From: Thiomargarita sp.
GTDB lineage: Bacteria > Pseudomonadota > Gammaproteobacteria > Beggiatoales > Beggiatoaceae
Direction of reading: 5' to 3'
Length of the DNA stretch: 64,000 bases
Assembly: GCA_020721005.1 (NCBI GenBank)
Contig: DYNP01000012.1
Span: forward strand, 3,991-67,990
Each line of letters opens with the position of its first letter. The first letter of the stretch is position 1. Of the stretch, positions 8,365 through 16,579 are shown piece after piece. Both the position numbers and the translations under genes were made by a program. The notes beneath the pieces are model-generated. The model made no database searches. It saw only the letters and a program-made list of their open reading frames with translations, and was not told the DNA's origin.

Positions 8365-8560
8365 AAATTACCAACTCCAAGGTTTATTGTGGTATTTTAT
8401 CCTTAATTCTGCCGATGCGTAACTTCCCATGACAATATTAACAACAATCCCTGAAATTATTGACAATATGAAGAGATCAACTATGGTTTCTTTAAAAAAT
8501 GGTTAATGTTTTAGTTCCCACTTTAAAAATTATGTGAAATTTCAAATTATCTCAATAAAA

Positions 8561-8878
8561 TCAGTAAGTTATTGGAAATGAAGTCCGCGGCAGCCATTTT
8601 TTGTCGACCAACTTTTGTAGATCGATCAGTATGGGATTGCCAGCAAAAACGGACATCGGTTGATAAGGGGATAGAAAATCCCGATTGGGAGTGAGCTTCG
8701 GTACTCTATGCGAGGGATGAACGGGCAACATCTGCCAGACAGACAGATCAGACTCGCTGAGAAAGTCGACAAATCGTTGCGCATGATGACCCAATGATCC
8801 CAGTCCCAGAGTAGAAGGTAGGGAGGTGAGGTGTAATAAAATACCGGCTCGACGTTGATCTAATACGGTGTTGACCAT
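8561..8878 (-). pseudogene. malQ 5' fragment (copy A)
   Basis: The frame encodes the first ~100 residues of a 4-alpha-glucanotransferase (MalQ/amylomaltase): RRAGILLHLTSLPSTLGLGSLG, FVDFL, WQMLPVHP and SPYQPMSVFAGNPILID are the family's N-terminal signatures. MalQ is normally about 500 aa or more; here the frame stops after KWLPRTSFPITY and no continuation follows, so this is a remnant. Some catalytic-core context is already altered (HLTSLPS where HPTSLPG is usual). The 85 bp before its ATG are repeated identically before copy B. In transcription order it stands ahead of the intact Hsp70 cassette. Confidence 0.8.
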
Positions 8879-8965
8879 AAATTAAAGATCCTAAATTGAG
8901 ATGGTAACGTCCTACATCTAAAGATGCGTCGTATGTTAGCAAGTTTTATTTGGGTTGTCAAGCCA
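8879..8965 (-). repeat. Duplicated leader upstream of malQ fragment A
   Basis: These ~87 bp (from ATTAAAGATCCTAAATTGAG to GGGTTGTCAAGCCAA) recur, identical by eye, at 10273-10362 upstream of malQ fragment B. With the adjoining malQ codons they make a direct repeat of about 300 bp. It may be the old malQ promoter region, now preceding each copy of the cassette; I could not identify clear -35 and -10 boxes. Confidence 0.75.
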
Positions 8966-9000
8966 AACCATTTCCGTTTTCTGCATTAGTGTTTTAAGAT

Positions 9001-9042
9001 AATGCCGACGACAACTTTGATCGATTTATCATCAAATGCCAT
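9001..9042 (-). pseudogene. hsp70 remnant: first 14 codons only
   Basis: The minus strand reads ATG and then codons for MAFDDKSIKVVVGI, the same first 14 residues as the intact HSPA12-like gene at 5049, preceded by a ribosome site (GAGGTA). After GGC ATT the homology ends, and the frame hits a stop four codons later. Its start codon lies inside the last codons of the DUF5615 gene. The loss of the rest, while the start is preserved, shows that a second cassette copy once stood here. Confidence 0.88.
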
Positions 9043-9391
9043 ACTTTACCTCAAAGTTAATCTCAATAACTCCTTGTGTTCCTGATTCGACAATTTCAAC
9101 TATTCTTACATAGTTTTGTCGCAATACCTGCTCAATTTCTGATACTCTAGCATTGCCTGTTCTAAGCCAAATAACATGAGGCGGGAAATTTCTTAGGATA
9201 GAAATATCGTTAAAATCAGAATCTTGAGTGACAATAGTAAAATTTTCCCGTTGAGCGAATTCCCAAATTTCAATATCCTGTGCTCGTTCCAAAGCAAGTG
9301 CATTGATATGTTGGGAATTTGGAAATAGATCACTCACACGCTGACAAATTTTATGTGAAATATTCTCATCAAATAGCAACTTTACTGTCAT
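9032..9391 (-). CDS. DUF5615-family PIN-like toxin
   Basis: The 119-aa protein begins MTVKLLFDENISHKICQRVSDLFP and continues with ALERAQDIEIWEFAQRENFTIVTQDSDFNDISILRNFPPHVIWLRTGNARVSEIEQVL, the signature of DUF5615 PIN-like proteins: an N-terminal FDENIS, then VTQDSDF, the acidic residues forming a predicted metal site. They are predicted RNases of toxin-antitoxin pairs. Its start overlaps the DUF433 gene by 23 bp. It occupies the same relative position (between coiled-coil gene and hsp70) as the unrelated DUF3368 toxin in the intact cassette. Confidence 0.88.
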   Translation of the reverse strand: MTVKLLFDENISHKICQRVSDLFPNSQHINALALERAQDIEIWEFAQRENFTIVTQDSDFNDISILRNFPPHVIWLRTGNARVSEIEQVLRQNYVRIVEIVESGTQGVIEINFEVKYGI

Positions 9392-9611
9392 AAATCACCG
9401 CTATCTTACGTTCTTTATCAGCAACATACGCCAAACAAGCTAAAACATCGGCTGAGGTTAATTCAGGAAAATCATCAACAATTTCCACAGTGGTCATGCC
9501 ATTAGCCAACATATTAAGTACGTCATAGACAGTGATTCTTAAGCCACGAATACAGGGTTGCGCAGAACGCTTCCCAACTTCTAAAGTGATATATTTTTGG
9601 TAATTTACCAT
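9369..9611 (-). CDS. DUF433-domain antitoxin
   Basis: The 80-aa product has the DUF433 winged-helix pattern: KRSAQPCIRGLRITVYDVLNMLANGMTTVEIVDDFPELTSADVLACLAYVADKE, with the family's P-x-I-x-G-x-RI-x-V and the IL-DFPEL-DV-A-L-YA helix. DUF433 proteins are the usual partners and likely autorepressors of DUF5615 toxins; the 23-bp overlap with the toxin supports this. It starts 25 bp after the remnant coiled-coil gene. Confidence 0.88.
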   Translation of the reverse strand: MVNYQKYITLEVGKRSAQPCIRGLRITVYDVLNMLANGMTTVEIVDDFPELTSADVLACLAYVADKERKIAVIYDSKVAI

Positions 9612-9636
9612 AAAATTTTTCCTGTTAAAACAAAAA

Positions 9637-10063
9637 TTACCAAGTGATTTCTTTCATTTTAGCACTTCGCCATTGTTCTAAAACTTTGGCAATTTGTTCC
9701 GCTGCATGATTGTTCCCAATGGCAACAAAACATTGATGTAATTGCTTGACATACTGTTCATCCTGCTTCCTATTCCAAAGAGGTTGCATGGTGTTCAATA
9801 AATCCATTTTTTTATGTGGCTGCACCTTTCGCAACTTCAACACAATTGAATTCAGACAAAATAGACTTGTACTTGTAAATTTCTTGCCCTATGTCCCAAG
9901 AAGCCACTCGAAAATTTAAGAAGTCACCTTCTATCTCGCATTCAAAAATTAAGGTAGGCACTGAAGAAAACAGTGAAAACAACAAAGTCACAGCATTTTC
10001 ACTGTGGCGCGCCTTTGTTTCCCAAATTCCGCCAATGAAATGAGAAGGCCTCAAAGGGTCATC
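9637..10063 (-). pseudogene. Deleted copy of the 602-aa coiled-coil gene
   Basis: Two blocks of the gene at 5835-7643 are joined here. 9637-9839 matches 5835-6038 (C-terminal 68 residues; I count about 7 mismatches by eye) and 9840-10063 matches about 6567-6788 (the FIGGIWETKARHSENAV... block). The ~528 bp between them are gone, with a short CAAC/ACAA-like overlap at the joint; the two parts are in different frames. Upstream, the sequence switches abruptly into malQ fragment B at ~10064, so the N-terminal coiled coil is also missing. The gene is dead. Confidence 0.88.
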
Positions 10064-10272
10064 AATAGAAAATCCCGATGGGGAGTGCGCTTCGGTACTC
10101 TATGCAAAGGATGAATGGGCAACATTTGCCAGACAGACAGATCAGACTCGCTGAGAAAGTCGACAAATCGTTGCGCATGACGACCCAATGATCCCAGCCC
10201 CAGAGTAGAATGTAGGGAGGTGAGGTGTAATAAAATACCGGCTCGACGTTGATCTAATACGGTGTTGACCAT
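10064..10272 (-). pseudogene. malQ 5' fragment (copy B)
   Basis: It encodes the first ~68 residues of the same MalQ N-terminus as fragment A (RRAGILLHLTSLHSTLGLGSLGRHAQRFVDFL, WQMLPIHP), with a few substitutions, and then runs directly into the remnant coiled-coil gene. It is shorter than fragment A because the deletion that removed the 236-aa gene and the coiled-coil 5' part ends inside it. Its upstream 90 bp equal those of fragment A. Confidence 0.8.
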
Positions 10273-10362
10273 AAATTAAAGATCCTAAATTGAGATGGTA
10301 ACGTCCTACATCTAAAGATGCGTCGTATGTTAGCAAGTTTTATTTGGGTTGTCAAGCCAATT
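10273..10362 (-). repeat. Duplicated leader upstream of malQ fragment B
   Basis: Second copy of the segment found at 8879-8965, identical by eye up to GGTTGTCAAGCCAA; similarity stops at 10362. The edge marks the right-hand limit of the duplicated unit. Confidence 0.75.
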
Positions 10363-10515
10363 TAAGTCATTGTCCAGTCTATCATTGTTTGGTATTTTAG
10401 GGCATAGTGTCTGAATTGGCATTTGCGGAATGATGGAATTTTCAGAATAAACGCGACAGATGCGCTTCGCAAATCAATGCTCGCGCATCCTACGTGAATT
10501 GCCTTGAGCAGGGAA

Positions 10516-12588
10516 TTAACGGGCCAGATAAATTTTAAAGTCTTCCTCTTGATAAGCCAGTTGGTAAAATTCTCCATTCTCCAGTAAATGACTGTGTGCC
10601 CAAATCGGATCAAATTTGTCGATCAATAAGGCTTTAACTTTGAGGGTGTCGTGCATTTTTTGTAGAGAATCTAATGGGGGATGTGCAGAAAAAACTGACT
10701 TTACCCATTGATATTGTTGTGTATTGAGTTGTGGATCGTAACGGTAGGCAAATACAGTGGCATATTCTATATTAGCGTAAGCAATGGCTCGATCAGCAAA
10801 TAGGGAATAGGGTAAAGTGGCTGGCCAGGGGGTAAGATCGGCATAGCCTTCGGGATTGACTTGTACTCGTTCATTGGGGGCTACATAGTCTCTGACTTTT
10901 TCCCAAGCCCTATGTTGTCGTAAAAATCCTTGGTGCAGCGCCAGTTTTTCTGGGGGAGGTGGAGCATAGCTGGGGTCGGGTAAGTGCCAGACTCGCAGGG
11001 TGCTGAGTCCACCTAGGGTCAGTCCCATAACGGTGATGGGTAATAATGCGGCTCGAAAACGAACCAGTAATGATCGAGGTCGCCAATGTTGTTGTTGTCC
11101 AGCCAATAGTTCCGTGAGTGCGACTGCAGCCCAAATGGACAGCAGCATGACAGGTACTAAAACGGCTCGCCATGCAAAGCTGTTGTTCCAAAAGGTGCTT
11201 TGGAGAAATTGGGTGATGAGGAAATAGCCAATAACCGCGGTTAGGCTGAAGGCGTGTAAAAAACGGGTTTCCGTGAGGGGTAAATTGTTGCCAAAGGGGA
11301 ATTGACGAGCGAGCAGGGCAGTCAGGCCGATGAGGTAAACAATGCCCAGGTTTAGGGGTAAAAATTGGAGCCAAAACAGTAGGATATGAGCCAGTTTGCC
11401 TTCTAGGCTGTCGCGATCAATGAGTCGAGTGGTGGCCAATAGATTCCAGCCAAAGGGCAGAGCGGATTCTTGTAAGGGGGGACCGGAGGCTTGGGAAATC
11501 AGCAGGGGCAGGGAGAATAGGAAGGCGATGCCTAAGGCAAGTCCCAGTGTTTTTAAGGCAGATGAATAATGGCTCACGGGCAGTCGTAAGGCCAGAGCCG
11601 CTAATAGGAGGGCTGGCGAGATGAGAACTAAAGCGATGCCACCGACCCAAGTGGAGGCACCAAAGGCAGCGGCTGCAGAGAGGCCGATGATGATGCCCAA
11701 ACGAGGTTGCCAGGTAGAGTGGAGGGCGCGGCTGATTAGGAATAGAATGATGACGATGCCCAAGGCTGAGAGAACGTGTTGAGGCACCCACATCATTTGT
11801 AACCAGAGCAGTTCCAAGCCGTGACCGGGGGGGATGGTGAGCCACTGTTGCCAACGAGGTCCAAATAAATCAGGGAGTAAGTCGATGGGGAGACCCATAA
11901 AGGCAAATAAGATAACCCAGATTCCGGCCTGAGTTTTTTGGGTGATGCGCATGGCCAAAGCACTGAGAAAGCTGAGGGTGGCAATTGCGGTGAAGGCATT
12001 CATGGCAACTTCAACTTGCCAACCGGTGGCAAAAGTGAGTAATTTGAGTTGAGATGCTAGAAAATGCCAAGTATAATAGTAGATCAGCAGAATGTCTTCG
12101 CCATTGGGAGCATAGTAGGGGTTGATGGGCAGTAATCCTTGACGAGCGATGGCGTCAACCAGGGCCACTTTGGCATGGTCAAAAATGGGAGTGTTGACAA
12201 ACAATCCTTGTTCATATACTGCAGGATAAATGGGTAAGGTGGTCAACAGTGCCCAAAGCAGAGTTCCAAACAGTAACAGGACAGTGCTGGAAACGGTGCT
12301 GGGATAAAAGGGTTCTAAGTTGGATGCGGGGGGAGTTTTCCATAACAGGATGATTTGAAATGTGAGCCAGGAGCCAAGCAAGGTGGTGACAGAATATCCT
12401 ATTAAGGTGGTTATTCCCAATGAGAAGGGACCGAAAGTACAGAGTCCCAAAGCTGGGGCAACTAATAGATTGGGGAATTGTTTAAATCCCAAGTGGCGCA
12501 AGATGAGAATGCCGGGCAAAGTGAACCATATTGCGGCTACCAGGGTGGCCAGTAGGCTGTGCCAAAAGAAGTGAGTGCTAAAGTCCAT
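10516..12588 (-). CDS. Polytopic membrane protein, GT-C-glycosyltransferase-like
   Basis: From the ATG at 12588 (MDFSTHFFWHSLLATLVAAIW) this is a 690-aa protein with about a dozen hydrophobic segments over the first ~530 residues, followed by a soluble C-terminal ~130 residues rich in aromatics (NERVQVNPEGYADLTPWPATLPYSLFADRAIAYANIEYATVFAYRYDP). An in-frame ATG at 12723 would add 45 polar residues; neither start has a good ribosome site. A loop with DHAKVALVDAIARQGLLPINPYYAPNGEDILLIYYYTWH between early membrane segments recalls large integral-membrane glycosyltransferases, but no catalytic motif is certain. It stands alone, convergent with the remnant cassette and divergent from metH. Confidence 0.65.
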   Translation of the reverse strand: MDFSTHFFWHSLLATLVAAIWFTLPGILILRHLGFKQFPNLLVAPALGLCTFGPFSLGITTLIGYSVTTLLGSWLTFQIILLWKTPPASNLEPFYPSTVSSTVLLLFGTLLWALLTTLPIYPAVYEQGLFVNTPIFDHAKVALVDAIARQGLLPINPYYAPNGEDILLIYYYTWHFLASQLKLLTFATGWQVEVAMNAFTAIATLSFLSALAMRITQKTQAGIWVILFAFMGLPIDLLPDLFGPRWQQWLTIPPGHGLELLWLQMMWVPQHVLSALGIVIILFLISRALHSTWQPRLGIIIGLSAAAAFGASTWVGGIALVLISPALLLAALALRLPVSHYSSALKTLGLALGIAFLFSLPLLISQASGPPLQESALPFGWNLLATTRLIDRDSLEGKLAHILLFWLQFLPLNLGIVYLIGLTALLARQFPFGNNLPLTETRFLHAFSLTAVIGYFLITQFLQSTFWNNSFAWRAVLVPVMLLSIWAAVALTELLAGQQQHWRPRSLLVRFRAALLPITVMGLTLGGLSTLRVWHLPDPSYAPPPPEKLALHQGFLRQHRAWEKVRDYVAPNERVQVNPEGYADLTPWPATLPYSLFADRAIAYANIEYATVFAYRYDPQLNTQQYQWVKSVFSAHPPLDSLQKMHDTLKVKALLIDKFDPIWAHSHLLENGEFYQLAYQEEDFKIYLAR

Positions 12589-12705
12589 AATTTCGATAAA
12601 ATAGGAGGTTTGTGAGGAAGGTAAGTTAAATTGGGTTGTGAGACCATAATTGTTGTCTTGTCCAATTATGGGGGAAGAAGTTGATAAACTTTGATTATAA
12701 TGGGG

Positions 12706-12734
12706 TTGACACTCCAAAATCAAGAAAATAGAGC
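12706..12734 (+). promoter_or_regulatory. Possible metH promoter
   Basis: A perfect -35 hexamer TTGACA (12706-12711) is followed after 17 bp by TAGAGC (12729-12734), a poor -10 box. It lies about 70 bp before the metH start. The intergenic space is too short for a cobalamin riboswitch and none of its conserved boxes is seen. Confidence 0.3.
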
Positions 12735-12806
12735 AAAATTAAGATTGTGGGGGATTTTATCCTTTAAAGGGATATTACCCCTGTAACAATTATTTAAGGG
12801 AAAATT

Positions 12807-15800
12807 ATGCCAACCAAAGTGGAAGACCTGTTAAAAGAACGTATTCTCATTTTAGATGGAGCAATGGGGACCATGATTCAACGTCATCGTCTTCAAGAAG
12901 CAGATTATCGGGGGGATCGATTTAAAACTTGGCCAACGGATGTCAAGGGTAACAATGATTTGTTGGTGTTGACTCAACCGCAAATTATTCAAGATATTCA
13001 TGCTCAATACCTGGCAGCAGGTGCTGACATTCTTGAGACCAATACATTTAATGCGACCAGCATTGCTATGGCTGATTATCAAATGCAGGAATTGGTTTAT
13101 GAAATCAATGTGACCGCCACACAATTGGCTCGTCGGGTGGCAGATGAAATGACTGCCAAAACTCCAGAGCGGCCGCGTTTTGTGGCTGGGGTATTGGGAC
13201 CAACCAATCGTACTTGCTCTATTTCCCCAGATGTCAACAATCCCGGACTCCGCAATGTCACCTTTGAAGAATTGGTGACTGCTTACTATGAAGCCACCTC
13301 GGGACTGGTGAATGGGGGCGCCGATCTATTATTGGTAGAAACTATTTTTGACACATTGAATGCCAAGGCCGCGGTATTCGCTATTCAGCGTTATTTCGAT
13401 GAGCACCACTGTCGTTTGCCAATCATGATTTCCGGGACCATCACAGATGCTTCTGGACGGACATTGTCTGGGCAAACTACGGAGGCTTTTTGGAATGCTT
13501 TGCGTCACGCTGAACCGATTTCCATTGGTTTAAATTGTGCTTTGGGGGCTCAACAATTAAGACAGTATGTGGCTGAATTGTCAAGAATTGCCGACACTCA
13601 CGTGTCTGCCCATCCCAATGCTGGTTTGCCCAATGAGTTTGGGGAATATGATGAAAGTCCAGAATTGATGGCTAAAGAAATTGCGGAATGGGCTCAGCGT
13701 GGTTTCTTAAATATTATTGGAGGCTGTTGCGGGACCACTCCTGCCCACATTCAAGCCATCAGTCAAGCAGTGGCGAATTGTCCGCCGCGGGTTATTCCTT
13801 CCATTCCCAAAGCATGTCGATTGGCTGGCTTGGAACCATTCAACATTTTAGCTGACAGTTTATTTGTGAACGTTGGGGAACGAACCAATGTTACGGGTTC
13901 TGCTCGGTTTAAACGTTTGATTCGGGAGCAGAATTATGAGGAGGCGTTGGAAGTTGCTCGACAACAGGTGGACAGTGGGGCTCAGATCATTGATGTGAAC
14001 ATGGATGAGGGATTGTTGGACTCCAAAGTGGAAATGGTCAATTTCTTAAATCTGGTGGCGACAGAGCCCGATATTACTCGGGTTCCCATTATGATTGATT
14101 CTTCCAAATGGGAAATTTTGGAGGCGGGACTGCAATGTATTCAGGGGAAACCGATTGTCAATTCCATCAGTCTCAAAGAAGGGGAAGAAAAATTTATTGC
14201 GCAAGCGAAATTGGTCAGACGTTATGGTGCTGCGGTCATTGTGATGGCATTTGATGAGCAGGGACAGGCTGACAGTCAGGCTCGCAAGGTGGCTATTTGT
14301 GAACGTTGTTATCGAATTCTCACGGAGCAGGTGGGTTTTCCGGCGGAAGATATTATTTTCGATCCGAATATTTTTGCGGTGGCCACTGGGATTGAAGAGC
14401 ATAACAATTATGCGGTGGATTTTATTGAGGCAACCCGAGAGATCAAACAACGTTTGCCCCATGCCTTGATTTCAGGTGGGGTGTCGAATGTCTCATTCTC
14501 ATTTCGTGGGAATGAGCCGCTGCGAGAAGCTATTCATTCGGTATTTCTGTATCATGCGATCCAGGCTGGAATGGATATGGGCATTGTGAATGCGGGACAG
14601 TTGGCTATTTATGAGGAATTGCCGGCAGAATTGCGAGACCGGGTGGAAGATGTGATTTTGAATCGTCATGCTGAGGCCACTGAGCGTTTATTGGAAGTGG
14701 CTGATCGGTATAAAACGGGAGGGGTTTCCCAAGAGGTTCAACAATTGGCATGGCGTGAGGCGCCAGTGGGTAAACGGTTGGAATATGCGTTGGTAAAAGG
14801 CATTGCCGATTATATTGAGCAAGACACTGAGGAGGCTCGGCAGCAGTTTGCAAAACCTTTGCAGGTGATTGAGGGACCGTTGATGGATGGGATGAATGTG
14901 GTGGGCGATTTGTTTGGGGCAGGAAAATTATTTTTGCCTCAAGTGGTGAAATCGGCTCGGGTCATGAAAAAGGCCGTGGCTTATTTGATGCCTTATATTG
15001 AGGAGGAGAAGGCGCAAGGGACTGTTTTGAGCACTCAAGGTAAAATATTATTGGCGACGGTTAAGGGAGATGTGCATGATATTGGTAAGAATATTGTGGG
15101 CGTGGTGTTGCAATGTAATAATTTTGAGATTATTGATTTGGGGGTGATGGTGCCCACTGAGAAAATTTTGAAAACTGCGATTGAAAAAAATTGTGATTTG
15201 ATCGGGTTATCGGGTTTGATCACGCCTTCTTTGGATGAAATGGTGCAGGTGGCGCAAGAGATGCAGCGCTTGCAATTTCAATTGCCGTTGTTGATTGGAG
15301 GCGCCACCACTTCTAAAGTGCATACTGCAGTTAAAATTGCGCCCTGTTATGAGCAGCCGGTGGTTTATGTGCCTGATGCTTCGCGGGCTGTGGGGGTGGC
15401 ACAACGGTTGATTTCTAAAGAGTTGAGACCGGAATATGCTCGGCAGTTGCGTGAGGAATATGCCACGATTCGAGAAAGACGAACTTTGCAGCAGAGTCAA
15501 CGAGACAGTAAGTTGTCTTTGCGAGAGGCTCGAGCCAATAAGTTTTTGATTCACTGGGGAACTGATTATGTGCCGCCGCGACCTGATTTTTTGGGAATCA
15601 AGGTATTTGAGAGTTATCCTTTGTCCGAATTGAGAGATCGTATTGATTGGGGACCATTTTTTAAGGTCTGGGAATTGGCTGGGCGGTTTCCACAGATTTT
15701 GCAAGATGAGAAAGTGGGGGAAGAGGCGCGCAAGTTGTTTGCCGATGCGCAGAGATTGTTGGATAAGATTATTGTGGAGAATCAGTTGGTGGCTAAGGCT

Positions 15801-16490
15801 GTGATTGGATTTTTTCCGGCCAATTCGATTGGGGAAGATGATATTGTGATTTTTGGGGATGAGCGTCGGACAAAGGTGGTAATGAGATTGTCTCATATTC
15901 GGCAGCAGATGTCTAAATCTACGGAGCGTCCAAATTTGTGTTTGGCAGATTGGGTGGCACCGGTGGAGACTGGAATTCCCGATTATTTGGGGGCATTTGC
16001 GGTGACTGCAGGTTTTGGTTTAGAGGAGCAGGTGGCTATTTTTGAAAGCGATCATGATGATTATCACAGTATTTTAATCAAGGCGTTGGCTGATCGTTTG
16101 GCAGAGGCATTGGCTGAGAAAATGCATGAGCGGGTGCGTAAGGAATTTTGGGGATATATTCCCGAGGAAAGTTTGAGTAATGAGGAATTGATTGGGGAGG
16201 CTTATCAGGGAATTCGTCCCGCACCGGGTTATCCAGCGTGTCCAGATCATACGGAGAAAGCCAAGTTATGGTCTTTGTTGGCGCCAGATGAACGCATTGG
16301 TCTCCAATTGACTGAGAATTTTGCAATGTGGCCGGCAGCGGCAGTTTCTGGTTGGTATTTTGCACATCCCAATGCGCAATATTTTGGGACTGGTAAGATT
16401 GAGAAGGATCAGGTGGAAGATTATGCCAAGCGTAAGGGTATGACGGTGGCTGAGGTGGAGAAGTGGTTGGCACCGGTTTTAGCGTATTGA
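12807..16490 (+). CDS. metH: Cobalamin-dependent methionine synthase
   Basis: This 1227-aa protein matches full-length MetH, which transfers a methyl group from 5-methyltetrahydrofolate to homocysteine via methylcobalamin. The modules are complete: homocysteine domain (about 5-325) with zinc ligands C244 (LNCALG) and C307/C308 (GGCCGT); pterin domain (about 345-610, [11 protein letters not shown] and DVNMDEG); cobalamin cap (about 650-740); B12 domain with D755-x-H757-x-x-G760 (DVHDIGKN), H757 being the lower cobalt ligand; and the reactivation domain (about 900-1220) with the [15 protein letters not shown] motif. A ribosome site AAGGGA precedes the ATG. No MetE or MetF neighbour is present. 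Confidence 0.98.
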   Translation: MPTKVEDLLKERILILDGAMGTMIQRHRLQEADYRGDRFKTWPTDVKGNNDLLVLTQPQIIQDIHAQYLAAGADILETNTFNATSIAMADYQMQELVYEINVTATQLARRVADEMTAKTPERPRFVAGVLGPTNRTCSISPDVNNPGLRNVTFEELVTAYYEATSGLVNGGADLLLVETIFDTLNAKAAVFAIQRYFDEHHCRLPIMISGTITDASGRTLSGQTTEAFWNALRHAEPISIGLNCALGAQQLRQYVAELSRIADTHVSAHPNAGLPNEFGEYDESPELMAKEIAEWAQRGFLNIIGGCCGTTPAHIQAISQAVANCPPRVIPSIPKACRLAGLEPFNILADSLFVNVGERTNVTGSARFKRLIREQNYEEALEVARQQVDSGAQIIDVNMDEGLLDSKVEMVNFLNLVATEPDITRVPIMIDSSKWEILEAGLQCIQGKPIVNSISLKEGEEKFIAQAKLVRRYGAAVIVMAFDEQGQADSQARKVAICERCYRILTEQVGFPAEDIIFDPNIFAVATGIEEHNNYAVDFIEATREIKQRLPHALISGGVSNVSFSFRGNEPLREAIHSVFLYHAIQAGMDMGIVNAGQLAIYEELPAELRDRVEDVILNRHAEATERLLEVADRYKTGGVSQEVQQLAWREAPVGKRLEYALVKGIADYIEQDTEEARQQFAKPLQVIEGPLMDGMNVVGDLFGAGKLFLPQVVKSARVMKKAVAYLMPYIEEEKAQGTVLSTQGKILLATVKGDVHDIGKNIVGVVLQCNNFEIIDLGVMVPTEKILKTAIEKNCDLIGLSGLITPSLDEMVQVAQEMQRLQFQLPLLIGGATTSKVHTAVKIAPCYEQPVVYVPDASRAVGVAQRLISKELRPEYARQLREEYATIRERRTLQQSQRDSKLSLREARANKFLIHWGTDYVPPRPDFLGIKVFESYPLSELRDRIDWGPFFKVWELAGRFPQILQDEKVGEEARKLFADAQRLLDKIIVENQLVAKAVIGFFPANSIGEDDIVIFGDERRTKVVMRLSHIRQQMSKSTERPNLCLADWVAPVETGIPDYLGAFAVTAGFGLEEQVAIFESDHDDYHSILIKALADRLAEALAEKMHERVRKEFWGYIPEESLSNEELIGEAYQGIRPAPGYPACPDHTEKAKLWSLLAPDERIGLQLTENFAMWPAAAVSGWYFAHPNAQYFGTGKIEKDQVEDYAKRKGMTVAEVEKWLAPVLAY

Positions 16491-16512
16491 GAATTGGCGC
16501 ACAGTGAATAGT

Positions 16513-16556
16513 ACGTGTAGGATGGGCTGACCTGCGGGAAGCCCATCATTCGTGTT
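16513..16556 (+). terminator. Hairpin after metH
   Basis: GATGGGCT (16521-16528) pairs with AGCCCATC (16540-16547) around an 11-nt loop, and the run GTGTTTTTA follows at 16551. It lies 30 bp after the metH stop, between convergent genes, and may terminate metH. The sequence also looks like a dispersed 'GTAGGATGGGCT...AGCCCATC' repeat, so it may be a repeat acting as terminator. Confidence 0.5.
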
Positions 16557-16579
16557 TTTACAGGAGGGGTTATTGAGAT

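Noticed and set aside
8748-8942. 64-codon frame over the malQ leader, also found at 10142-10336
   Set aside because: It is present twice only because the DNA is duplicated; it lies in another frame across the malQ start and leader.
10362-10613. 83-codon minus-strand frame
   Set aside because: It overlaps the 3' end of the membrane-protein gene and contains repeat-like DNA; no domain or ribosome site.
12724-12806. Cobalamin riboswitch upstream of metH
   Set aside because: Only 83 bp separate the furthest upstream start of the divergent gene from metH, and no B12-box-like sequence is visible.
15207-15896. 229-codon frame antisense to metH
   Set aside because: Shadow of metH; low-complexity His/Ser/Leu-rich product with no recognisable family.
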